In this document: positions 55,932-64,000 of the stretch, one piece after another | Position numbering within the stretch: the first letter of the stretch is position 1 | Layout of the letters: every line of letters begins with the position of its first letter | Assembly: GCA_036250195.1 (NCBI GenBank) | Contig: JAVHZZ010000010.1 | Coordinates: 83,004,757-83,068,756 of the forward strand | Source: Mixophyes australis | Taxonomy: Eukaryota; Chordata; Amphibia; Anura; Limnodynastidae | Length of the DNA stretch: 64,000 nucleotides | Reading direction: 5' to 3' | Notes under the pieces: model-generated | Told to the model about the DNA's origin: nothing | Seen by the model: the letters and a program-made list of their open reading frames with translations, nothing else | Database searches by the model: none | Program-made: the position numbers and the translations under genes

Positions 55932-57080
55932 TTATTTGCCCCTCTTAAACTTCCTTGCTGGGGTGCCTGCAGTTTTTGCCTTTTTCTTGGCTGAGCCTTT
56001 AACATCCATCTCTTTCCTTTTGGTGGAGCTGATGGATCCAGTCACTTTGAAGAAGTCCTCTAGTCGCCCCTGTGTGCTGCCATGACGGTTCTTAGACAGC
56101 TTCTTGGCCCCATTCCTTATACGGTCCTCACTGAATTGTTTTTCTCCACACATGAAGGCCACCAAAGCATCCTCATCTGGGTCAACCCACTTTAAATCCA
56201 CGCTGTTTAAGTCAACCACCTCTGGCTCTATAAAGAGCTGTCGAGCCTCCTTGTGCAGCCAATTTTCGGGCACGGGGTACTTCTTAAGGTCTATATTATC
56301 CATGATCTCTTCAATAGTCTTATGCTGTCGGATCAGTTCTATAGCCCTCTTTGGACCAATACCTCGAATGGTCTCACAGTAATCACTGCCCAACAGTATA
56401 CAGAGGTCTATAAACTGCTCTTGTGTGATACCGATTTCCTCCAGGGCCCGGCTGAGGTGAAACTCTTGGATAGGCAACTTCTTGGCCTCGCTAGCGGTGA
56501 GATGACGCAACAACAGAGGGGTGCCAAAGGTCAAAGCGTCCATATCTTCAGTAGCTGCAGCGTAGACCTTTCCAGCTTTCACCAAGGCAGCACATGTAGC
56601 CTCTGCCTCGCAAGGTGCTTCCACATATGGGATGCCCATTAATCCAAGCAGTTTCTTGCACTCCTCGTTGTGCTGCTTTGTGACCTTCACAAGCCTCTTA
56701 TTGAATTTCTCAATATTCTCCACTTCCCCCGCCTCTTGTGCAGCCTCTAGCTGCTTCTCAGCCTCTGCCCTCCTCTCACTACGCTTGGCCAACTCGCCGG
56801 ACTTCAGCTGTGGAGGCTTCCCATCAAACACATAAACTGGCTTTATACCGTGCTCCACCATGCGAATTGTACGATAGAACATGCCCATTAAGTGGCTGGT
56901 GGTCTCACCATCCTCATTCTGAAGCACGTTGCCATCCTGCCGTACCGCAATAAGGAACTGGTAGATACACATAGAAGCGTCCACTGCCACTTTCCGCCCA
57001 AAGTAACTCTTTATGTCATTGTCTTTTATGGCTCCAGGTGCCACGTCGGCAATCAGTTTGGCCAATCCTTGAATTCCCAT
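55932..57080 (-). CDS. fen1: Flap endonuclease 1, complete, intronless coding region
   Basis: The nuclear structure-specific 5' nuclease removes RNA-primer flaps in Okazaki-fragment maturation and long-patch base-excision repair, working with PCNA. It has 382 residues from the ATG at 57080 (MGIQGL). The frame is open 19 codons further upstream, but that is 5' UTR after the splice acceptor. Gly2 forms the mature N-terminus in the family. Metal ligands are all present at canonical numbers: D34, D86, E158, E160, D179, D181, D233. The XPG-N domain spans about 1-107, XPG-I about 122-193 ([17 protein letters not shown]) and the H2TH region follows GSDYC. The PCNA-interacting box QGRLEDFF is at 337-344, followed by a lysine-rich nuclear-localising tail. 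Coding in one exon with a separate 5' UTR exon is the usual vertebrate fen1 design. It is convergent with fads1. Confidence 0.98.
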   Translation of the reverse strand: MGIQGLAKLIADVAPGAIKDNDIKSYFGRKVAVDASMCIYQFLIAVRQDGNVLQNEDGETTSHLMGMFYRTIRMVEHGIKPVYVFDGKPPQLKSGELAKRSERRAEAEKQLEAAQEAGEVENIEKFNKRLVKVTKQHNEECKKLLGLMGIPYVEAPCEAEATCAALVKAGKVYAAATEDMDALTFGTPLLLRHLTASEAKKLPIQEFHLSRALEEIGITQEQFIDLCILLGSDYCETIRGIGPKRAIELIRQHKTIEEIMDNIDLKKYPVPENWLHKEARQLFIEPEVVDLNSVDLKWVDPDEDALVAFMCGEKQFSEDRIRNGAKKLSKNRHGSTQGRLEDFFKVTGSISSTKRKEMDVKGSAKKKAKTAGTPARKFKRGK

Positions 57081-57342
57081 TGCAGGATGGTACAGAAAGA
57101 TGAAGTCAACAGGGCAAGTAAATTTATATCTGATCAACCTGAAAAAAATAAGGAGTTTGTTTTTACATTTGTGATGGTACCGTGGATATCAATATACTGT
57201 ATGTACATGCCTAAATACATACTGATGTTATTTAGAGATCACATAGTTTAGTAAGATTTGTCACTAATAAAGAAAATATAGAAGGAACAAAGAAAATATA
57301 AAATTTTGCGTATGCGAGATGCTTTGTTTAATAACACACTAT

Positions 57343-57492
57343 ATCATCATCATCATCATCATTTATTTATATAGCGCCAACATATTCCGTAGCGCTTTAC
57401 AATTGGGGACAAACATAATAAACTAATAAACAAACTGGGTAAAACAGACAAAGAGGTGAGAAGGCCCTGCTCGCAAGCTTACAATCTATGGA
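57343..57492 (-). mobile_element. L2-like LINE 3' tail, inverted
   Basis: (ATC)n, then ATTTATTTATATAGCGCC, TTCCGTAGCGCTTTACAATT and GGCCCTGCTCGCAAGCTTAC. This is the same 3' module as in 37767-38500, without ORF2. Confidence 0.7.
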
Positions 57493-58737
57493 TACTAATA
57501 GGTATAGCTTTTTTTGTATTAAAGATGACATTTAACTTTTGAGCAAATACATTTTTGACATATTGCAAAGTGCACTATATAAGTGCACAAACAAAAAAGT
57601 GGCTGATTGGAAGGGAAGATTGAGAATCATGCCGCATATTGCTCTAACATAACTCACTGTTTTCTAATGTTCAGGTGGAGAGAACATATAAGACAAGTAT
57701 TTTTAAAACTTATAGAGTGCCCAAGACATTATATTAAAAAAAATTGTATAAATTCTGGTTCTAATGGTTCCTGGCTGATGCACTTCAGGTGCAGAGAAAA
57801 TAAGGAGGAAGGGTAGAGCGTATAAGGGATAACCAAGGTCAGTCACCAAGTTGATAAATGACCATGTCTAGGGCTCACAATTAGGGATCTATGGGGGACT
57901 ACTACTCTGTTTATCAGGTTCCGAAATTCGGAGCTTGATCCCGACAGCTAACACCATCTGAAGATGACGTTAGCCTCTCTATCCAATAGGGGGAGCATTG
58001 CAGTAGAGGAATCTTCTCCCGTGTTGCTCCCCATCGTCAATTGACCAAGGCAAAAAGAACCTATATGTAAAGTGATGCTGATCACTTAACTAGAAATTAT
58101 TTGCTGGCACAGGCTCCTATTGAAGCCTCTGTCCCAACTAATCAATTGGCACATTAATTAATTTCTTATTATTGAAATAAAAACTATAACAAGAGCAATA
58201 TACAATGTATTATAAATAGACATGCCTCCTAGGATCCTGTAAGTAGCACTTGTCAAGTTGACACTGCAAATTGACTTGTACACTGTGGGGAAATTGATGG
58301 TGACATAACTGTGGATAAACTATGTTGATATTGACTAGAATACAATATATTTTTCCAAACTGCATAACACTCAACCTTTTTGATTTTAAATTTGCACCTA
58401 AGGATACATTTAGCATCTTAGGAATGTTGGTTTCACTAGGAATACCTTTCTTTTTGTTTACCCTACTTAAGCAAATAATATATGTATGCAGGTTATAATA
58501 ATGTGAATATATTTTGATTGGTATGGCATGTGTTAACATTACAGACATGCAACCACAGGCTGTAACACTAGAAGTGTTGTGGAAGATATCTCAGTCTTAC
58601 TAGACCCTGATCATCTGTATTGCTCTACACCCCAGTGATTCATTTTACTACAACGTCAAAATAAACTAAAATGCATGCATCTGGATCTAGGAAAAAACAG
58701 AACCATTCACATGATACTATAAATATAAGCAGTTATG

Positions 58738-59040
58738 AGCACAGTGGCTCAGTGGTTAGTACTTCTGCCTCACAGCACTGGGGTCATGAGTTCAATTCCC
58801 GACCATGGCCTTATCCGTGTGGAGTTTGTATGTTCTCCCCTGTGTTTGCATGGGTTTCCTCCCACTCTCCAAAAAAACACACTAGTAGGTTAATTGGCTG
58901 CTATTAAATTGACCTTAGTCTCTCTTGATCTGTGTGTGGGAATTTAGACTGTAAGCTCCAATGGGGCAGGGACTGATATGCGTGAGTTCTCTGTACAGCG
59001 CTGCGGAATCAGTGGCGCTATATAAATAAATGATGATGAT
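58738..59040 (+). mobile_element. tRNA-derived SINE (full length)
   Basis: The RNA polymerase III A box TGGCTCAGTGG is at 58745-58755 and the B box GTTCAATTCC at 58790-58799. The conserved central segment follows (GTGTGGAGTTTGTATGTTCT, GGGTTTCCTCCC, CACTAGTAGGTTAATTGG). The tail is CAGCGCTGCGG...GGCGCTATATAAATAAATGATGATGAT. The tail resembles the L2-like LINE tail, which would let the LINE machinery mobilise it. Confidence 0.85.
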
Positions 59041-59489
59041 TTATATAAACTGGCTGTATACAGTCAAACAAATGTGCCAATTAATACTAAAAACAATTAG
59101 CACTCTGTCCTATTGGATTCCGATTGGGGATGGAGCAGATATCGAGGTGGGTATAACTGTGATCATAGAGGGTCTCATTAAACTGTGCTAGGGGACCTAC
59201 ACCTTTCCAGTTACACCCTATATATGGGGGCATCTTAATTGTGATCACCCCCATCTCTTTCTGATCTAGAGTATGGGACATTATGGGGAATCTCCCCCCA
59301 CTAACAGCAATATAACAGCTGCAATGACCTGTAGTTCTTGCCGATGTATATAGAAAGCTGCATGTCACATCCATATACACCAGAATGACAGCTGTGCTGC
59401 CCTATGTGATGACATGACCGTGTAATGTAAGATATAAGCACAGTGATGACCATATGACACCGGAGAACACCGCTCAGCACCATACTCAC

Positions 59490-59859
59490 CACGTCCCGGA
59501 ATTTTCGCGGGCAAGTGCTGATGTCACACAATTTCCCGCCACTCTGTCGGGTCGCCGACATTGGACGCGACAGCGGCTCTGATTGGCTGACCTGTACAGC
59601 TGTGCGCTGTGATTGGTTAACGTGGACCATGTTGCACGCGATTGGGAGGATTGAGTTTCAGGAAACGGCGCCATGATGGGGTTGGCAGTGAGAATGACAG
59701 ATGCCGCGCTGTGATTGGATGCTTTGCTTCCTCGGCCTCTGTGATTGGCTTCCCGGGATTCTGGACGTTTGTTCCGCTTCCAGCATCCCTTGCGTCCTTT
59801 TTCCCAGCCGTGTTCACTGTAGGAGACGTGGCGGAACCGGGAGCGGTGTCACCGGAGAC
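59490..59859. promoter_or_regulatory. Bidirectional fen1 / tmem258 promoter with E2F and CCAAT boxes
   Basis: The block is CpG-rich. E2F-like sites TTTTCGCGGG (59502-59511) and TTTCCCGCC (59532-59540) lie next to the fen1 non-coding exon. Five ATTGG (CCAAT on the fen1 strand) pentamers are at 59582, 59612, 59641, 59714 and 59744, spaced 30, 29, 73 and 30 bp. E2F plus paired NF-Y sites is the standard design of replication-gene promoters such as fen1. No TATA box is seen for either gene. Transcription start sites cannot be fixed from sequence. Confidence 0.75.
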
Positions 59860-59862
59860 ATG
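59860..59862 (+). CDS. tmem258: Probable first coding exon end of tmem258 (ATG only)
   Basis: ACATG|GTGAGG places an ATG directly before a consensus splice donor, about 270-360 bp from the fen1 non-coding exon on the opposite strand. In mammals TMEM258, a small two-pass subunit of the oligosaccharyltransferase complex, lies head-to-head with FEN1 and shares its promoter. The gene identity is inferred from this synteny. No downstream tmem258 exon was recognised before 64,000, so the rest should lie in or beyond a long first intron. Confidence 0.4.
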
Positions 59863-60046
59863 GTGAGGAGAGGGCTGGGGGCTATGGTGGTGTAGTGCGG
59901 TGTATTATACTGGTCGTAGGCATCCCTGGGACCTGTGGGATAATCTACGTGTACAGGAGTAATTCCCCACACACAGCAGGTCATGTGACCCCAGGAGCTG
60001 GGAATCCGGGTCCTCGCTAAACCCTCTCTGCCTCTGGCTGGCAGGG

Positions 60047-60066
60047 AATGCTGGGACTTGTAGTTC
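60047..60066 (-). promoter_or_regulatory. ZNF143/THAP11-like motif
   Basis: The minus strand reads AACTACAAGTCCCAGCATTC, matching the ACTACANNTCCCAGCATGC class of sites found near many vertebrate housekeeping start sites. It lies about 185 bp inside the presumed tmem258 transcript. The same words occur in the family E MITEs, so it could be a relic of one, but no MITE ends are present here. Confidence 0.5.
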
Positions 60067-60200
60067 TAGCTCAATCCGCCAGGTTGTGTTATCCTGGCCC
60101 AGTGTCTCCTGTCCTTATAGTAGGTGACTGAGTCTGCGTTACCATATCTCCCTGCTGTCACTATTTTTTTTTCCCCCAAATATCACCACTATCAAATATA

Positions 60201-60536
60201 ATCATCATCTATTTATATAGCGCCACTAATTCCGCAGCGCTGTACAGAGATCTCATTCACATCAGTCCCTGCCCCATTGGGGCTTACAGTCTAAATTCCC
60301 TAACATACACACACACAGAGAGAGAGAGAGACTAAGGTCAATTTTGATAGCAGCCAAATAACCTACCAGTATGTTTTTTGGAGTGTGGGAGGAAACCGGA
60401 GCACCCTAAGGAAACCCAGGCAAACACGGGGAGAACATACAAACTCCACACAGATAAGGCCATGGTCGGGAATCGAACTCATGACCCCAGTGCTGTGAGG
60501 CAGAAGTGCTTAACCACTTAGCCACTAAGCTGCCCA
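60201..60536 (-). mobile_element. tRNA-derived SINE (full length, inverted)
   Basis: The tail ATCATCATCTATTTATATAG is on the left, and the head complement (CTTAACCACTTAGCCACTAAG, in two parts) on the right. An (AC)/(AG) microsatellite is embedded at 60305-60335. Confidence 0.8.
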
Positions 60537-62125
60537 CTGCCACTGTGCTGCACAGTATGATTTCTCTTTATACTTGACGCAGTCTCCATGTCCAGACTTA
60601 TTCTCTGGCCTCTTTTTAATATTTAAAAGGAGTTTTTAAAGTGAAATACAGTTACTTTATAACAAGGTTGAGGTTCATTAAAACTGCTCAGCAACGAAGT
60701 GACCCAGGCAATGTTTTTATGCTGAGACTGGTAATTCCACTGGTCTGGTCTCTAGTCTGAGTGGTAAAAATGTGTACTGGATACTTTTATTGTGAGTATT
60801 GACAGCTCTGGGTGCTATTTGTGTTTTTGTATGGTTATTACAATTACAGACCCCCCCCCCCCCCTGCTGATCAATTAAGTAACAACAAAAAAATATATAT
60901 AAATCTTTGGGCTAACAGTGCTGAGTGTGCAGGAGCTGTATGATATTTTAACAAAATTAACATGTATGTTTGATATGCTCAGAATTATCTATCAAAGAAC
61001 ACACATGCTTGAAATAAAATGTATTTTTGGATGATCTTTATTATTAATTATGTGAGATTTTGTTGTGAAAAAGAAAGAAGACAAACCAAGGGGTCGGTAT
61101 ACCTCTGTGCAAACACTTTACTGCTGTAATGTAAAGTAATCCAGGATTTTAGATATTCCACTTGGAGTAACAGGCCAACAGTCTGTTGACTTAGATAGCA
61201 TATTTATCGAACCTTAAAACATGCGGACACTACTGTTTCCTCATGGTTTAAGCATTTTTTAGTTTCCTAGGCTTCTGTTAAATTTCAGATATATATCCTG
61301 CATTAGTATTGCAGAATTCCCAGAATTCTCAATGGGACTGTGGTCTGGGCTAATTTATCAAGCTCGGAAAAGCTTAGCTGAAGATGGCATTAATGATTCT
61401 ATCCTATGGGGGAGCATCACAGATGACGGATCTTCAGATCCATTTCCGTCAGGCTTTCTGTTTCCTCTCCATTATCTAATGAACCTGACTGCGCATGCGC
61501 GACCTATGGTAAAGACTTCAGGTCAGAACTGAAACACAAGTGTAACATGGTCATCTTGGGACAGCGTTTTATGGTATGTGCTGTCTCAGCATGACTTTTT
61601 GATAAATGGCCCCCAGTACTTTATCCCTAATTGCTGTGAAAGTGTCGATAAGGGATGATGTATGTGCCATTTTGCGGTGACTCGTAAATAGACTCCTTGG
61701 CCTCCCCATACACCAGTGCACTCCTTAAAAGTTTTGCTAAAAACCAGATTTAACCTAACCCAAAGAAGTTGCTTCAAATCAAGTTACCCTTTTATTATTC
61801 TTCAATGGTGTGCAGTAGGATATCCCTGTGATTATGACAGTAGGCCCAACAGCCATGTCATGTTTTTTCTAGGGGGTTGTTTTGTGTTTTTTTTTTTTTT
61901 TAAGCCTTATCAATAATATATAAAACAAACTTAATCTCTGGCGCTAATGTGGAGCTCAAATGTCTATATGGGAGACACAATAACTTCCAGGTATCAAATG
62001 CAGCAACTCCCAATAGGAGGTAGTGTTAGACCTCCCAACAAGATAGACAAAAAGAAAACAGAGAGTCGCGCAGAAGTTACCTAATTAGGCATTTAATAAA
62101 AATTAATAAAGATTAAAATAAACAG
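60537..62125. other. Gene-free stretch (presumed tmem258 intron 1)
   Basis: No exon was recognised. 61345-61520 and 57880-58060 share wording (AGCTCGGAA / GGGGGAGCAT(C/T)(A/G)CAG), pointing to another dispersed repeat family. A C15 run lies near 60851. Confidence 0.35.
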
Positions 62126-62824
62126 AATAAAAATCTTCAAATACGATAAACCACAATAGATATATCATAGAATATAAGCCTGTATATACACTTGTCCTTA
62201 AAGGACAAGAATAAAGAGCTCCGATGTCAATTCAATAAAGAACGGACCACATAGCTTCAATTGCAAATATATGTATACACACAGATAGATATAACCTGAT
62301 AAATTATATAGCACCAGCTGGTAATGGTTGTTTGTAAAATCATTGAATTTGCTTTCTTTCCAGATCGTAAATTACTAATATATAGGCATGCAATCGCCGG
62401 CTTAAATGAGCAGGGGTTTTCTTCTAATAGATGAAATTTCTTGCCGCGGCTTAGATGTAACTTGAACCCTGCATATAGAGCCACAGTCCGTAAATTAAGC
62501 TTCCAACTGAGGTACTGTTTCTTACCACAACAGCGGCTATCTCAAATAAAAGTCCACATACCTCTGTAGTTGGAGATGGTTCCGTGATTGCAGCCAGCGA
62601 TAGGCGGATTGCATGCCTATATATTAGTAATTACGATTGCTTGATCTCTATCAGGACAGTTCTCAGGATACATTCTATGAAGTAACAAGTTTTATTGCAT
62701 GTACATGTGTATTTTTTTCTAATCATCATCTAAGTGGAAGCTTCCTTTTTTTTCCTTTCAGTCTGGAAAGAACGCAAATTCAATGATATATCTATTGTGG
62801 TTTATCGTATTTGAATATTTTTAT
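62126..62824. repeat. Large interrupted inverted repeat
   Basis: The left arm 62126-62166 (including ATACGATAAACCACAATAGA) is complementary to 62784-62824. CATTGAATTTGCTTTCTTTC (62341-) pairs with 62762-62785, and ATTACTAATATATAGGCATG (62371-) with 62603-62636. The first two blocks are contiguous on the right side but 175 bp apart on the left, implying an insertion in the left arm. No coding sequence; class unknown. Confidence 0.65.
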
Positions 62825-64000
62825 TATATTTATTAATACTATGTGTTACCTTTTAAAGGGCTTGTGAGCTAGCATGCCTCAAGTCTATTTAAACTGGCTA
62901 TCCAGTGTTCTCTGATAAATCAGATTGCAGTACGTTTTTAAGGACAGAGAAGGTTGAGCTGCATGCATACAAGATAATCTACAAACCTATCTATAGAAGC
63001 TGATTTGTGATTAAGCCATCTATAAATATGGGAAAACCGTATGGAGACAAGAACATTGCCTTAAGGAGGACCCCCAGGTAACCTCTAAGAGGGCTAGAAT
63101 TAAAGCCACAGATGGACACAAACAAGGATCTATTTAATAATTAGGAGTGAAATCACTTTAGTGCATGTGTTTAAATACCCGAGCATTGAAGTTTGCTTAA
63201 CAGTATTATACAATGCAAATCTAGAAATAATGACAGGTCAACTGTCCATGTTCCATTTCATACTGCGTTTCATTACAGATCTTCAATTGAGTTTTAACAG
63301 TTGAATGGTTTGGTCATGGGCGAGATTAAAACAGACTAAAGAAATCCGTTTTATAAATACTGCAGATATGGTAATTATTCCACAATTTTGGATAATGGAG
63401 ACAGTGAAGAGATCTTTCCAAGCTTTATATATATATATATATTGCTTCTGTCACCACTTTTGTGGACCCGAAAGACTCTAGCCATTTTGTATGCCCTGAA
63501 AAATTGACCAGATGAGAAAATCGTTTAGTGAGGAGACAGCAGGTTTACCAAGGACCGAGCCCTAAGGCTTAGATTAACTCCATCTGGTCTGGCACATGTT
63601 GACTATTACCTCATAAACAAACATTCTCCGTTTCACATACTGGAGTGAATGTGTGGTTATATTTTGTTGGGGGGGAGGTGTTATTAATGTGCTCAAAAAC
63701 AGCATTGGAATGATAGTTGCAGTTCTGTCTGGTTAATAAAGATTAGCGCTCCCCATAGAGTGTTCATTGATTGAGCAGCCAATAGCAGTGTTGTCAGAGA
63801 TTAATGTGGTTTCCTGATAGCAATAGACCCAAATAAATAATTAATGACTTTGAAGAACTTTGCAGGATTTGAAGTGTTTTGGTAAAAATTGTCAGAATAT
63901 TATTGGGCTTTGGCTACAACTTTTTGCCTAATGCTTGAACATCTTCAGCAGAGTCACTTACTTTCCATCAGTCTGTAAGATCTGTTACCCAGGGAGCCTC
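62825..64000. other. Gene-free stretch to the window end
   Basis: No exon, including no recognisable tmem258 exon. There is a short TA run at 63427-63443 and a G-run near 63671. Confidence 0.35.

Larger units (their letters stand above)
57139..59489 (-). other. fen1: fen1 intron 1 (5' UTR intron)
   Basis: On the minus strand the donor ACGTG|GTGAGT is at 59490|59489 and the acceptor TTATTTTTTTCAG|G at 57139|57138, 58 nt before the ATG. The intron holds a LINE/SINE tail (57343-57492) and a complete SINE (58738-59040). No other gene is seen inside it. Confidence 0.75.

Noticed and set aside
57081..57137. Fen1 with a 19-residue N-terminal extension
   Set aside because: The upstream part follows directly after a splice acceptor. 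The family invariably starts MGIQGL, whose Gly2 is part of the active-site architecture.
58738..58810. A tRNA gene (A and B boxes present)
   Set aside because: The boxes belong to a SINE head repeated at four other places in the window, followed by the SINE body. No complete cloverleaf with an acceptor stem is formed.

Overview
The window looks like nuclear DNA of a frog (anuran amphibian). It contains two or three vertebrate housekeeping or lipid genes with canonical GT-AG introns. The spaces between them are filled with palindromic MITEs, tRNA-derived SINEs, L2-like LINE tails, Tc1 remnants and (TA)n tracts of the kind common in anuran genomes. The only protein-coding sequence outside the host genes that looks intact belongs to an endogenous retrovirus. 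Species assignment is inference from gene and repeat character; no search was run.

Region 1 (1-12,330): a full-length class I (gamma/epsilon-like) endogenous provirus lies on the minus strand at 2499-12323. It has two 839-bp LTRs differing at 4 positions, a 4-bp target duplication (GTAC), a PBS, a 972-nt leader, and open gag, pol and env frames followed by a PPT. Gag and pol are in the same frame, separated only by a TAG. Env follows in the same frame after the pol TAA. This is a recent insertion and the most notable object in the window.

Region 2 (12.3-39 kb): no host gene was recognised. The region holds interspersed repeats: foldback MITEs of several families, a dead Tc1-like transposon (about 14.6-15.7 kb), tRNA-SINEs, a 28-unit 31-bp minisatellite (21,857-22,724), candidate solo LTRs, and an L2-like LINE 3' end nested inside a MITE (37.4-38.6 kb).

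Region 3 (39-51 kb): a complete 12-coding-exon fatty-acid desaturase gene on the plus strand, best called fads1 (434 residues, cytochrome-b5 HPGG plus three histidine boxes). It has a GC-rich promoter at about 39.05-39.5 kb and a poly(A) signal near 51,057. Its introns carry several MITEs and LINE/SINE tails.

Region 4 (51-64 kb): fen1 (382 residues, intronless coding region) lies on the minus strand, convergent with fads1, with a 5' non-coding exon at about 59.5 kb. Its upstream region is a compact promoter with E2F-like sites and five CCAAT boxes. It is probably shared head-to-head with a plus-strand gene whose first exon ends at ATG|GTGAGG (59,860), most likely tmem258. The order fads1 -> <- fen1 <-> tmem258 matches the mammalian FADS1-FEN1-TMEM258 neighbourhood. 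Fads1 makes long-chain polyunsaturated fatty acids at the ER and fen1 processes replication flaps in the nucleus. They are neighbours by conserved synteny, not an operon.
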